This document shows positions 55,036-64,000 of a DNA stretch of 64,000 nucleotides, one piece after another. The first letter of the stretch is position 1; each line of letters starts with the position of its first letter. The notes below the pieces were generated by a model. It was not told the DNA's origin. It made no database searches and saw only the letters and a program-made list of their open reading frames with translations. This DNA is from Alcanivoracaceae bacterium. Its GTDB lineage: Bacteria > Pseudomonadota > Gammaproteobacteria > Xanthomonadales > Marinicellaceae. Position numbers and translations under genes: made by a program. The stretch is taken from assembly GCA_016744455.1 (NCBI GenBank), contig JADGEI010000014.1:1-64000 (forward strand). The letters are read 5' to 3'.

Positions 55036-55806
55036 TTAGCTGCGTAGCCCAACTCCCTTATGTAACATTGTTAAACAAATTATTGTTAGCACGACTACAA
55101 AGGTCAAGATAACAACATAAGCAGTATAAATACTTACATCACTAACGCCTAGAAACCCATACCTAAAGGCATTAACCATATAGAGTACAGGATTAAACTT
55201 GGATACTGTTTGCCAAAACTCTGGCAATAATGATATCGAATAAAACACACCACCCAGATAAGTTAATGGGGTAAGAATAAAGGCAGGGATTATAGCGATG
55301 TCATCAAATTTTGTTGCATAGCAGGCATTAATAAAACCACCCAATGCAAACACCACAGAAGTTAAGACAACAGTTGAAATAACAATCCACATATTATGTA
55401 TATGAATTTCTGTAAAAAACAATGAAATCACAGTAACAATACTGCCAACAATTAACCCTCTGGAAAGAGCGCCAAGAATATGCCCAAACAGTATCACCCA
55501 ATTTGGCATGGGAGATACCAACATTTCTTCTATATGTTTAGAAAATTTTGCTCCAAAAAAGGAAGAAACTATATTGCCATATGAATTGGTAATGACCGAC
55601 ATCATGACCAAGCCTGGTACAATAAATGCCATGTAGTCAAAACCACCCATTTGCCCTATCCTTTTTCCAATCAAATTACCAAATATTACAAAATATAGGG
55701 TCATAGTTATTGCAGGTGGTAAAATTGTTTGTGACCAAATACGTAGAATCCTAACGACCTCTTTGCGGCCCAAAGTGAATAATGCGGTCAATGTTGTATT
55801 ACTCAT
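55036..55806 (-). CDS. yadH: ABC-2 type exporter permease (YadH-like)
   Basis: 256 residues with about six membrane helices. ABC-2 permease marks are SQTILPPAITMTLYFVIFGN at the N-terminus, GFDYMAFIVPGLVMMSVI, FSKHIEEMLVSPMPNWVILF and the late FILTPLTYLGGVFYSISLLP. The last block (KFNPVLYMVNAFRYGFLG) is typical of YadH. It pairs with the ATP-binding gene upstream, overlapping it by 4 bp. Substrate unknown. Confidence 0.88.
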   Translation of the reverse strand: MSNTTLTALFTLGRKEVVRILRIWSQTILPPAITMTLYFVIFGNLIGKRIGQMGGFDYMAFIVPGLVMMSVITNSYGNIVSSFFGAKFSKHIEEMLVSPMPNWVILFGHILGALSRGLIVGSIVTVISLFFTEIHIHNMWIVISTVVLTSVVFALGGFINACYATKFDDIAIIPAFILTPLTYLGGVFYSISLLPEFWQTVSKFNPVLYMVNAFRYGFLGVSDVSIYTAYVVILTFVVVLTIICLTMLHKGVGLRS

Positions 55807-56738
55807 GATTGTTTCTCCATTTCTTGATCTTCTTTATGGGTCATTTTATAAAACAACTCTTCCAAACGATTAACTTTATTACGCATTGATAAGACTTTGT
55901 AATTTAGTTTGTCAACATGCTTAAAGACATCATTTAATGCCTTAGTTTTATGTACATCTAATTGAATAGAATTATCCTCTGTAATTTCTGCATCGAGTAA
56001 CTCCAACAATTCTTTAGATGGTTGCTTATCTAAATCAAAAATAAAAGTTTCAATATCCAATGTAGTTAGTAACTGTTTGATTGTGGTATTTTGAATGATT
56101 TCACCATGGTTGATTATGGCAATGTTTTTACATAATTGTTCAGCTTCTTCTAGGTAATGAGTTGTTAGAATAATGGTTGTACCAGCATTGGCAATTTCTT
56201 CAACAAACTCCCACATAGATCGTCTAATTTCTATGTCAACTCCCGCAGTAGGTTCATCAAGAATCAACAATTTTGGTTCATTCATCATTGCTCTTGCTAT
56301 CATCAAGCGGCGTTTCATACCACCTGATAGCATTCGTGACATAGAATCTTTCTTATCCCAAAGTTGCAATTGTTTAAGGTATTTCTCTGCACGTTCAAGA
56401 GCAATTTTTCGAGGAACACCATAATAACCTGCCTGATTGACCAATATATCCATTGGTTTCTCAAACATGTTAAAGTTAAATTCTTGTGGGACTAAACCAA
56501 TATGAGATTTAACTTTATTTCGCTGCCTTGTAAGGGAGTCGCCAAACACCTCAACATCTCCTGATGTCATATTGACCAGGGATGAAATGATTCCGATTAA
56601 TGTGGATTTTCCTGCACCATTTGGTCCTAATAAAGCAAATATTTCGCCGGCCTTGACTTCTAAATCTAATCCTTTTAGTGCTATTGTGCCATTTTTATAG
56701 GTCTTTTTTAATTTTGAAACTTTTAAAGCTATTGTCAT
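55803..56738 (-). CDS. yadG: ABC exporter ATP-binding protein (YadG-like)
   Basis: 311 residues. Walker A ALLGPNGAGKSTLIGI, Q-loop GLVPQEFNFN, signature LSGGMKRRLMIARAM and Walker B LLILDEPTAGVDIE are all present. The C-terminal extension (about 220-311) is the DUF4162-like part common in ABC-2 exporters, and the helix KVLSMRNKVNRLEELFYKMT ends the chain. Together with the permease it would drive export across the inner membrane. Confidence 0.9.
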   Translation of the reverse strand: MTIALKVSKLKKTYKNGTIALKGLDLEVKAGEIFALLGPNGAGKSTLIGIISSLVNMTSGDVEVFGDSLTRQRNKVKSHIGLVPQEFNFNMFEKPMDILVNQAGYYGVPRKIALERAEKYLKQLQLWDKKDSMSRMLSGGMKRRLMIARAMMNEPKLLILDEPTAGVDIEIRRSMWEFVEEIANAGTTIILTTHYLEEAEQLCKNIAIINHGEIIQNTTIKQLLTTLDIETFIFDLDKQPSKELLELLDAEITEDNSIQLDVHKTKALNDVFKHVDKLNYKVLSMRNKVNRLEELFYKMTHKEDQEMEKQS

Positions 56739-57026
56739 AGGTGTTATTTTTGAAATTGATGGTTTCTTAATCCAATATATTTGGAATTAAAATTAAATAA
56801 AAAGACCTTTTTACAACGCATGAAACATGCAAAAAAAATTGTCAAAAAGTCTTTTCACGTATATAAGGTCACTATTTTATGAATTCAAACGGCAATTTGA
56901 TTATTCAGGCAAATTATTACACTTACAATAGATTAATGAAGCATATAGTCAGCCTAAAACATAATACCATTAATCAAGGTTAATATCATGTTATAATTAT
57001 GCTTTTACTGTAACACATAAAAAGCC

Positions 57027-57920
57027 ATGATAGAATTTCCTAAACATGTAAAAATTGTCGAAGTCTCTCCACGTGACGGATTACAAAATGAGAAACAAAC
57101 GATTGATTTATCGACAAAACTAGAACTCATCAATAGGCTTGTAGATTCAGGAATTAACAATATTGAGGTCACAGGCTTTGTTAGCCCTAAATGGGTCCCA
57201 CAGTTGGCTGACTCAACACTGTTATGCCAACAACTGACACAACATAAAAGAGTTAATTACTCTGCGTTAGTCCCAAATGAAAAAGGCATGCAGTTGGCGT
57301 TAAAAAATAATATCAAAGAAGTTGCTGTATTCACTGCTGCTAGTGAAAGCTTTACACAAAAAAACATCAATTGCAGTATAGAAGAGTCTTTAGCACGCTT
57401 CAAACCTGTTATTGCATTAGCTCATCAGAACAGCATCAAAGTTCGCGGCTATGTTTCTTGCGTGCTAGGTTGCCCATATGAAGGTGAAATTGATGTTAAT
57501 CAGGTGGCAACAGTTACTGAGAAACTTTTTGAAATGGGATGTTACGAAGTGTCATTAGGTGATACCATTGGTTCCGGAACACCTATAAAAGCACAAGCAA
57601 TGTTAAAAACTTGCATGAATAAAGTGCCAATTGATATACTAGCTTTACATTTTCACAATACCTATGGTCAAGCCTTGGCAAATATCTATGCCTGTTTGCA
57701 ATTAGGAGCCACTATAATTGATGCATCAGTGGCCGGTCTCGGTGGTTGTCCATATGCTAAAGGTGCCAGTGGCAATGTTTCAACTGAAGATGTGATTTAT
57801 ATGCTTAATGGAATGTCTATTGAAACTGGTATCAACTTAGACAAATTAATCGATACAGGTCAATGGATTAGTCAACAACTGTATAAAAACAACAATTCCC
57901 AAGTTGGTAATACTCATTAA
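57027..57920 (+). CDS. mvaB: Hydroxymethylglutaryl-CoA lyase
   Basis: 297 residues. The DRE-TIM-type barrel starts VKIVEVSPRDGLQNEKQTI with the metal-binding Asp and Arg. VTGFVSPKWVPQLAD, VRGYVSCVLGCPYEGEI, HFHNTYGQALANIYA and the catalytic Cys region GLGGCPYAKGASGNVSTEDV follow. It splits HMG-CoA to acetyl-CoA and acetoacetate, the last step of leucine degradation (also called liuE). It stands alone on the plus strand with 288 bp upstream. Confidence 0.95.
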   Translation: MIEFPKHVKIVEVSPRDGLQNEKQTIDLSTKLELINRLVDSGINNIEVTGFVSPKWVPQLADSTLLCQQLTQHKRVNYSALVPNEKGMQLALKNNIKEVAVFTAASESFTQKNINCSIEESLARFKPVIALAHQNSIKVRGYVSCVLGCPYEGEIDVNQVATVTEKLFEMGCYEVSLGDTIGSGTPIKAQAMLKTCMNKVPIDILALHFHNTYGQALANIYACLQLGATIIDASVAGLGGCPYAKGASGNVSTEDVIYMLNGMSIETGINLDKLIDTGQWISQQLYKNNNSQVGNTH

Positions 57921-58286
57921 GGCTAATCAAGTGTTAATTTTAGAAGTTTCAACATAATTGTAGGTCGAAAAAAAGAGTGACAAAGCTTCAATCAAGGCAA
58001 AGAGCGAGCCAATTAACCCACTATTTTTGCTGGTATTTCATGGCATTTACTCACATTCGTGAGCTAATTTAAAAGTTCTTCCCAGAAGAGTTTTTGTGAG
58101 TTTCTTAATGCGGATTGGAGTTTATAACACCCCTTTACACGTTCCATGTATTGTGTAAATCTCTTTTTTCATGTGAAATTAGTTCAATTAAACAGAAGAA
58201 ACCTTGTATTATTGGGTAAATATTATCTAGTTCTATACAAAAAAGTGCTAAACTTTATCTAAACACAATAAAAGCATATCAAATCA
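57921..58286. repeat. Gene-free region containing a copy of the MITE core
   Basis: No coding frame is supported in 366 bp. Positions 57961-57997 match the interior of the element at 22062-22097 at most bases, sharing TAGGT, GAAAAA and the block CAATCAAGG. The terminal inverted repeats seen at the other locus are not recognisable here, so this is probably a decayed or different family member. The remainder should include the promoter of the large secreted protein gene. Confidence 0.5.
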
Positions 58287-61200
58287 ATGAATAAATTAAT
58301 CATTAGCGCTCTGGTCATTGCAAGTTCAATAATTGTAATTTTATACACACCTAATACTGAAAAAATTATCGTAAGTGGTCACTCTAAAGACGATTCTAAT
58401 TTAAGGTTCGACCAACCAGATAAAGCTGCGCAGTGGTTAGCGCAATTACGTCAATCGCCTAAAAACACAAACCCTGCTCAACTCAATAAAAAAATTAAGT
58501 TTGAAGTCGATCAAAAAGAATTATCTAGGAAAAATAATAAAGCTACAGGCGACACTTCTATTCCTAAATTTAGGTTTGAGAACCTAGGGCCAAGTAATTT
58601 TGGTGGTCGAATTCGAGCATTGATTATAGACCCCAATGACTCGAACAGACTTCTGGCTGGTGCAGTCTCTGGCGGAATTTTTAGATCAAATAACGCAGGG
58701 CAAAGTTGGGAAGCTACCTCAGATTTCCTTCCCACATTAGCCATTGGCAGTATGGTACTAGACCCTGATAATAACAACCGTGTTTTTGCTGGCACAGGAG
58801 AAGGTTTCTTTAATTTTGATGCCGCAAGAGGAGCAGGGATATTTGTAAGTGAAGATTTTGGTGAATCATGGAACCAGTTGGCATCAACTGATAACGAAGA
58901 CTTTTACTATGTCAATCGCATGGTACGTATTGAAAATAGTGATGTTTTGTTAGTGGCAACTCATTCAGGCATATTTCGATCAGACGATTTAGGTCAAAAT
59001 TGGAATGAAGTCAGCAAGTACGATACTAAAGGCCGAGGTTTTGTGGATTTAAAGTTAAATCCAAGTAATCATAATCACCTTCTTGCATCACATTTCGGAT
59101 TTTCCAACAAAATATTAAATTTAAAAATTAATTCACCAGCAACAATTTCTGGAGACTACTTAGCTATTCCTGCTGATTTTGGACCAGAATTTTCTCAAAC
59201 AGCAATCAGCAATGAACTAGCCCTTGTTAATGACAACGTACAACCTAACAATGATGGATGTTCAGAAATTACCAACAATATTTCTGGGAAAGTAGCCTTA
59301 ATTCAAAGAGGAGCATGTCGTTTTGATCTAAAAGTAAAAAATGCACAAGATGCTGGTGCAATTGCTGTTATTGTTTATCAAAGTCTACCTGACGACCCTT
59401 TTAGTATGGGTGGAGAAGATGATGGAATTACTATACCATCAGCCATGATTTCACTTGAAAATGGCACCGCAATAGCAGCAGAAAACGGAGTGATTAATGC
59501 TTCTATTCAAGAAATAATTTCAGAAGTATTAAACACTTTTCTTATGCAGTCTTCAGATGCTGGATTAAATTGGCAAATTTTAGATTCTAATAATGGTCTT
59601 CCAGAACTCAATGTTGGTAGGATGGAAATTGGTTTTGGAACAGACGGTGTTAACTACATAGCAATCGCCAACGAAGATGACAGCACTCGTGGATTATGGA
59701 GGTCTGCAGGACTAGGAGATAACTATAACAAGACTCAATCTAATCAAAATTTTATTGAAAGACAAGGGTGGTATGATCTTGCAGTTGCTGTCCACCCAGG
59801 TGACTCAAACACTGTTTTTATTGGTGCAATAGATCAATACAAGACCACCAATGCAGGAGCGACTATTAATCAAAATTCAACATGGAAATTTGATAGTTTA
59901 ACGCCGATAGATATTAACCACATTAGTAATTACATGCATTCAGACCATCATGGATACATTTTTGATCCTAACGACAACACTATTCAATATATCATACAAG
60001 ACGCTGGAATTTATAAGTCACTTGACAACGGTGATACTTTTTTTAGTGTTAACGATGGTTTAAGTATCTCACAATCTTACGGTATCGCCGTAAGTCCAGA
60101 TGGTCAACAAGTTATATCAGGCACGCAAGATACTGGCTCACAACTATACTTTGGTGATAGCAATGCATGGCTTCAATGGCAAGGTGGTGATGGCGGTTAT
60201 AGTGCTTGGGACCAGCAAAATAGTTCTTTCATATATGGATCCAACCCAGGAACCAATGAAGACGCAGATTTTGTACTTTTTGGCTCATCAAATGAGGGCA
60301 AATCAATCTCTCATTTTTCTTTACCAGATTCGGATGGCGCCTTATTTATTGAGCCTTTTGCCTTGGATCCAAACAATGGTAACCGCTTAATAATCGGCAC
60401 AGATAATGTATTTCTTACAACAAACGCCAGATCGCTAAACAATGCAACATTTATAGACATCACTGATACATTAAATAGTGGCTCAGTTAGCGCTCTCACC
60501 TTTAACCAAGAAATCAGTTCACAAATTCTTGTAGGCATGACTAGTGGCAATCTCTATAAAATAGAGAACATTGGCTCACAAAATAACTTAGTTGACATTT
60601 CACCCAATGGTATCGGTTATATCACCGATATAAAAATTGACTCAAATGACCCATCTGGTAATACAATCTATATAGTCAGAGCAACTTATGATAGTAACAG
60701 GGTGTTAAAAAGCACTAATGGGGGTAGTTCTTGGACCTCATTATCTGGTGACTTACCTGATATGCCACTGTATCAAATTACAATAGATCCAATCGATCCA
60801 AATCGGCTCTATGTTGGCAGTGAATTAGGCTTATGGACTACCTATCTAGATGGAGGTATTATTGAATGGAGTCGTTATCATTACGGCGTTGCCTTTAATC
60901 GTGTAGTTGACCTAGAATGGCATGAAAGTGATACGCTTTATGTTGCAACACATGGGCGTGGTACTTATCGTGCCACTCGTAATGCATTAGAAATTTCTTT
61001 CAGAAATTTTATTACTAAAAATGGTAACATTGACAATGATGGTGTCATTGAAGATGATGGGATTATCGATGCTGGAGAAAATGGAACACTGATGATAAAT
61101 ATTCAAAACTCGAGTGGTTTTGCCATTAGCGATGCGCAAATAAGCCTTATCGCTGATGATTTAATGCCAAACAAAACCGTCAATTTATCAACCATCCCTG

Positions 61201-62732
61201 CAGATTCTTCTATTAGTATACCATTAGACATCTCCTTAGGTACGGGTGTTTCTTGCTTAAGTACAGTTGATATTAGTACAGAAATTCACTATGATAATTT
61301 AAGTTTTTCTAATGAATTCAACCTCTTGACTGCCTCTGATATCATCACCTCTACTAGCAATTTTATTGCAAATGCAGAAGAGGCAGATACTCAAATGGAC
61401 ACCACAACACTTTTAGGGAACTCCCCATGGAGGCGTGATTCTAACTCAGCAAGTTCTGGAACATCTAGTTGGTTTACCTCAAATGAAAACAGTTATTCTG
61501 ATAAATCTTTAATTTCACCTTGGTTAGTGATGAATTCAGGAGGTAACGTTTTAGACTTCTCCTTAAAATACTCAACTGAAGGAAGCCCCAGTCAACATTG
61601 GGATGGTGCCGTTTTAGAAATACGCGAAAAAGGTGGATTATGGAGTGACATTGGGCATTTGAGTTCAATTCCTTATGATGGCCAAATTTCTACCAATAAT
61701 ACAGCACAAACACGTTTTACTTGGTCTGGTTCTCAAAATAACTGGAGAGATGCTTCTGTAAATCTAGCTGAGACTTATAAAGGCAAAACCATTCAGTTTA
61801 GATTTAGAATGATATCTGATACCAACACAGCAGCAATTGGTTTTTGGGTTGACGATATATCTCTTTCAAATGTCATTAGAAAAGAGCAAGCACGTTGCGA
61901 TGAAAAAGTTGGTTTAACAGGAAAAATACCAGCTAATGGGTATTGGTATGACCAAGCAAAAGATGGTCATGGTTTTGTTATTGAACCAGTTGGTTTTGGT
62001 AATTTATATTTTTCAGGGTTTTACACCTATGACGACCTAGGTAATCCTGAATGGTATTCTTCTGTTACTGAATTGAAAAATGGTGTATTAAACATTGATT
62101 TTGATGCAGATACCCTAAAGAAATTTATCTACGATTATGACACAAATCAGAACCTACCCGACCCTGAACTTACCGATGGCCGGCTTTCAATTGATTTTAA
62201 TTCTACAACAGCCGCAAGTCACAACGCATGTCAGGATGATATTAATCGTCAAGATGAATTTATCGCTATAGCAAAATGGAAGATAAATGACCAACAAGGA
62301 GAATGGTGTATAGAGCCTATCATTGCAGAAAAATCAAAACAATATACTGATATCAGTGGAAATTGGTATGCAGGTGAACAGGATTCTGGTTGGGGGCTTT
62401 CTCTAGCTACAGCACAGTCATCAATTGTATCAACTCTTTACTATTATGATGAATCAGGCCAACCTCGTTGGGCATTGGGTCTACAAAACGATTTTAAAAG
62501 GGGCGAGGAAATTACAATTCAAATGCGAGAATTTTCAGGATATAGCCGACTAGAAACACCAATTGGCGTAACAAGCACTTCTATTGGATCAATTACAGCA
62601 AATATTAATAATGCTCTTGGCATCATTGATATTGATGCTACTACATCAATCGATATTGAATACCAAGGAGTTGAAGGGGGTCAATGGATTAGGAATAATA
62701 TTCCTATGCAGATTTTGACCAAACCTAACTAG
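58287..62732 (+). CDS. Very large secreted beta-propeller protein with inserted PA domain
   Basis: 1481 residues. A signal or anchor segment (MNKLIISALVIASSIIVILY) leads to sortilin/BNR-like propeller repeats: GGIFRSNNAGQSWEATS, GAGIFVSEDFGESWNQL, SGIFRSDDLGQNWNEVS and, after an insertion, AGIYKSLDNGDTFFSVNDG and RVLKSTNGGSSWTSLSG. The insertion (about 325-391: GKVALIQRGACRFDLKVKNA) is a protease-associated (PA) domain. From about 1030 a MAM-like sandwich appears (SPWRRDSNSASS, WVDDISLSN). Two similar C-terminal modules follow (about 1211 and 1354), each with GxWY, G-x-G and YxYDxxGxPxW. Secreted, possibly adhesive or degradative; no catalytic residues assigned. Confidence 0.82.
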   Translation: MNKLIISALVIASSIIVILYTPNTEKIIVSGHSKDDSNLRFDQPDKAAQWLAQLRQSPKNTNPAQLNKKIKFEVDQKELSRKNNKATGDTSIPKFRFENLGPSNFGGRIRALIIDPNDSNRLLAGAVSGGIFRSNNAGQSWEATSDFLPTLAIGSMVLDPDNNNRVFAGTGEGFFNFDAARGAGIFVSEDFGESWNQLASTDNEDFYYVNRMVRIENSDVLLVATHSGIFRSDDLGQNWNEVSKYDTKGRGFVDLKLNPSNHNHLLASHFGFSNKILNLKINSPATISGDYLAIPADFGPEFSQTAISNELALVNDNVQPNNDGCSEITNNISGKVALIQRGACRFDLKVKNAQDAGAIAVIVYQSLPDDPFSMGGEDDGITIPSAMISLENGTAIAAENGVINASIQEIISEVLNTFLMQSSDAGLNWQILDSNNGLPELNVGRMEIGFGTDGVNYIAIANEDDSTRGLWRSAGLGDNYNKTQSNQNFIERQGWYDLAVAVHPGDSNTVFIGAIDQYKTTNAGATINQNSTWKFDSLTPIDINHISNYMHSDHHGYIFDPNDNTIQYIIQDAGIYKSLDNGDTFFSVNDGLSISQSYGIAVSPDGQQVISGTQDTGSQLYFGDSNAWLQWQGGDGGYSAWDQQNSSFIYGSNPGTNEDADFVLFGSSNEGKSISHFSLPDSDGALFIEPFALDPNNGNRLIIGTDNVFLTTNARSLNNATFIDITDTLNSGSVSALTFNQEISSQILVGMTSGNLYKIENIGSQNNLVDISPNGIGYITDIKIDSNDPSGNTIYIVRATYDSNRVLKSTNGGSSWTSLSGDLPDMPLYQITIDPIDPNRLYVGSELGLWTTYLDGGIIEWSRYHYGVAFNRVVDLEWHESDTLYVATHGRGTYRATRNALEISFRNFITKNGNIDNDGVIEDDGIIDAGENGTLMINIQNSSGFAISDAQISLIADDLMPNKTVNLSTIPADSSISIPLDISLGTGVSCLSTVDISTEIHYDNLSFSNEFNLLTASDIITSTSNFIANAEEADTQMDTTTLLGNSPWRRDSNSASSGTSSWFTSNENSYSDKSLISPWLVMNSGGNVLDFSLKYSTEGSPSQHWDGAVLEIREKGGLWSDIGHLSSIPYDGQISTNNTAQTRFTWSGSQNNWRDASVNLAETYKGKTIQFRFRMISDTNTAAIGFWVDDISLSNVIRKEQARCDEKVGLTGKIPANGYWYDQAKDGHGFVIEPVGFGNLYFSGFYTYDDLGNPEWYSSVTELKNGVLNIDFDADTLKKFIYDYDTNQNLPDPELTDGRLSIDFNSTTAASHNACQDDINRQDEFIAIAKWKINDQQGEWCIEPIIAEKSKQYTDISGNWYAGEQDSGWGLSLATAQSSIVSTLYYYDESGQPRWALGLQNDFKRGEEITIQMREFSGYSRLETPIGVTSTSIGSITANINNALGIIDIDATTSIDIEYQGVEGGQWIRNNIPMQILTKPN

Positions 62733-62750
62733 TACAAATAGAATCATGAT

Positions 62751-63302
62751 ATGAAAATATCAATTATTATAATACTACTAGCACTTATCTATTTTGTCTT
62801 GATCAAAGATAACTCAAGACAAACAAGAAAGTATCCAAATACTGATAAAGAGATAAGTGAACATATTTCAGCTATAGACACAGCTTGGGTACATATTAAC
62901 ATTGATAATTTTAATGAAATCATTACAATCACAGGAGTAGTAGGAAACCAAAATGAGCTTGATGACATAATTAGCAATATAGTAAATAGTTATCATCAAT
63001 TAAACTTACAACACGATATAAGCATTGATGACAGCCTTAGCTCACGAGATTTTGCCATTAATATTGCAGTAGTTACTGCAACTATTCAGGCTGTTCAACA
63101 AGCTGAAGTCATTTATAATAAAAAAGAAATCATTATTAAAGGTCTTGTTCGTAACAAAACGATTGAAAGTAAAATAGTTTCACAACTTAGAGAAGCATTT
63201 AATAATCAAATAAAAATTAGTAACCAATTAATTCAAGTCATTGAAGATAACAATGAAATTCCTTTATTAGAGATACCTTTAGCAAAAATGCCAGAGTTAT
63301 AG
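62751..63302 (+). CDS. Membrane-anchored protein with two BON-like repeats
   Basis: 183 residues. The N-terminal helix IIIILLALIYFVLI anchors it in the membrane. Two BON-like units are visible: WVHINIDNFNEIITITGVVG (about 45-65, followed by NELDDIISNI) and VIYNKKEIIIKGLVRNKTI (about 120-138, followed by ESKIVSQLREAF). The pattern of beta-strand, G-x-V and helix resembles the BON domains of OmpA/ArfA-like proteins that bind membranes or phospholipids. It lies 18 bp after the large propeller gene, so both may share a transcript. Family assignment is tentative. Confidence 0.65.
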   Translation: MKISIIIILLALIYFVLIKDNSRQTRKYPNTDKEISEHISAIDTAWVHINIDNFNEIITITGVVGNQNELDDIISNIVNSYHQLNLQHDISIDDSLSSRDFAINIAVVTATIQAVQQAEVIYNKKEIIIKGLVRNKTIESKIVSQLREAFNNQIKISNQLIQVIEDNNEIPLLEIPLAKMPEL

Positions 63303-63331
63303 AAACTCTAGCACACTAATGTGATACGTTG

Positions 63332-63928
63332 TTATTTAGAGACAACTACCATTGCAGGTCGTATTAAACGACCATTTAAAATATAACCTTTCTGAAAAAC
63401 GTCTACTATAGTATTAGGCGCTAAATCAGGGTGTGGGATCTGTGTCATGGCTTCATGATACTCTGGATTAAATTTTTCTCCCTCAGGATTAATAATTTCC
63501 ATTCCATGTTCAATAAGCACCTTATTTAGGACATTTTGTGTCATTTTAGTGCCTTCAATCATTTGCTCAACAGTCATTTGTACACTTTGTGAAGCATTTG
63601 CTTCCAACTCTTTATCCATGCTATCTGCAACTGGCAATAAAGCTTTAGTAAACTTGTCTAATGAATACTTACGTAAGTTTTCTAATTCCCTCGCATTTCT
63701 TTTTCGAATATTTTCAGATTCAGCACGCATACGCATGATTTCTTCTTTTAATTCTGATATTTCATTATCTCTTTCAATTTCTTCATCCAATATTTCAGAC
63801 TCCGCTGCAGCCTCATTAACATCTTCAGCCTGCTCTACTTGATCCAAGCTTTCTTCCATGTTTAGATTTTCTTCTGTATTTTCAATTTCTACTTCTTTTT
63901 TTTCTGTTGCTTCATTCATCTTGTTCAT
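63332..63928 (-). CDS. grpE: Nucleotide exchange factor GrpE
   Basis: 198 residues. A long acidic N-terminus (EEIERDNEISELKEEIMRMR) begins the coiled coil, then RAESENIRKRNARELENLRK and ALLPVADSMDKELEA continue it. The beta-domain has GMEIINPEGEKFNPEYHEAM, PNTIVDVFQKGYILNGRLIR and PAMVVV, classical GrpE. It releases ADP from DnaK and works as a thermosensor. It is convergent with the BON-like gene; dnaK is beyond the window or elsewhere. Confidence 0.96.
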   Translation of the reverse strand: MNKMNEATEKKEVEIENTEENLNMEESLDQVEQAEDVNEAAAESEILDEEIERDNEISELKEEIMRMRAESENIRKRNARELENLRKYSLDKFTKALLPVADSMDKELEANASQSVQMTVEQMIEGTKMTQNVLNKVLIEHGMEIINPEGEKFNPEYHEAMTQIPHPDLAPNTIVDVFQKGYILNGRLIRPAMVVVSK

Positions 63929-63960
63929 TCTCTTAAATATAGATACAATAACAGCTGCTA

Positions 63961-63987
63961 ATATTGTGTTTATGTGAATTTTTTCAA
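63961..63987 (-). promoter_or_regulatory. Possible heat-shock (sigma-32) promoter of grpE
   Basis: On the minus strand TTGAAA (63982-63987) is followed after 13 bp by CACAATAT (63961-63968), which resembles the sigma-32 -10 consensus CCCCATNT at five of seven defined positions. It lies 33 bp before the grpE start. The match is partial; a sigma-70 reading is possible. Confidence 0.35.
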
Positions 63988-64000
63988 TGCTGAAATCGTT

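Noticed and set aside
1..64000. CRISPR arrays, prophage, rRNA and tRNA genes.
   Set aside because: No regularly spaced repeats, phage structural genes, rRNA segments or cloverleaf sequences were recognised on reading; small RNAs without obvious features could be missed.

Overview
The window is a strongly A+T-rich stretch of chromosome from a free-living, probably marine gammaproteobacterium. Gene content supports this: fur, bamE, rnfH-ratA and smpB sit together, ubiE-ubiJ-ubiB form a row, there are rplU-rpmA and a Xanthomonas/Pseudomonas-style minor-pilin operon, and a 180-kDa-class NAD-glutamate dehydrogenase. Large secreted proteins with a short C-terminal IF..NFE tag or repeated G-W-Y / Y-D-x-x-G-x-P-x-W modules remind me of Marinicella-like bacteria; that placement is inference only. 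I see no rRNA, tRNA, CRISPR array, prophage or intact transposase.

Layout. 1-4750: secreted parallel beta-helix protein (cut by the window edge), secreted glycoside hydrolase, and an outer-membrane-like protein. 4849-9780: NAD-glutamate dehydrogenase. 10029-15702: tight urate-degradation operon (PuuD, allantoinase, allantoicase, UraD, HIU hydrolase, DUF6986 aldolase-like protein), followed by an ALDH7 dehydrogenase with its own terminator. 17328-23465: housekeeping (pyrD, murB, transglycosylase, TPR protein, queD, fur, bamE, rnfH, ratA, smpB), with a 160-bp MITE-like element after bamE. 23474-30813: type IV pilus minor pilin operon (FimT, PilV, PilW, PilX, PilY1, an extra secreted protein, PilE). 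30918-33763: part of the phenylacetate pathway (PaaG, PaaH, divergent PaaY).

33760-35331 is the most unusual part. A GNAT acetyltransferase, a tetrapyrrole-methylase-fold enzyme and a 77-residue peptide follow each other on the plus strand. The methylase has the features of split borosin alpha-N-methyltransferases. The small gene downstream looks like its precursor peptide: a helical recognition region, then an acidic/lysine tract and a short hydrophobic tail. I read this as a candidate ribosomally made, backbone N-methylated peptide system with a possible extra tailoring acetyltransferase.

35546-46854: periplasmic-sensor diguanylate cyclase, DbpA helicase, ECF sigma factor with a DUF6768 membrane partner, DUF748 protein, an astacin-like protease that appears to start at ATT, a cold-shock/DUF1294 fusion, methylcrotonyl-CoA carboxylase beta subunit and a small membrane protein. 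46950-54934: ubiquinone genes, a beta-hydroxyacid dehydrogenase, uvrA and rplU-rpmA with a structured leader and clear terminator. 55036-63928: YadGH-type ABC exporter, HMG-CoA lyase, a huge secreted beta-propeller protein with an inserted PA domain, a BON-like protein and grpE.

Together the genes show a heterotroph that degrades purines, leucine/acyl-CoA compounds and probably aromatics, secretes large hydrolases, and uses type IV pili. Residue positions are counted from the sequence; family assignments come from recalled motifs, because no search could be run.
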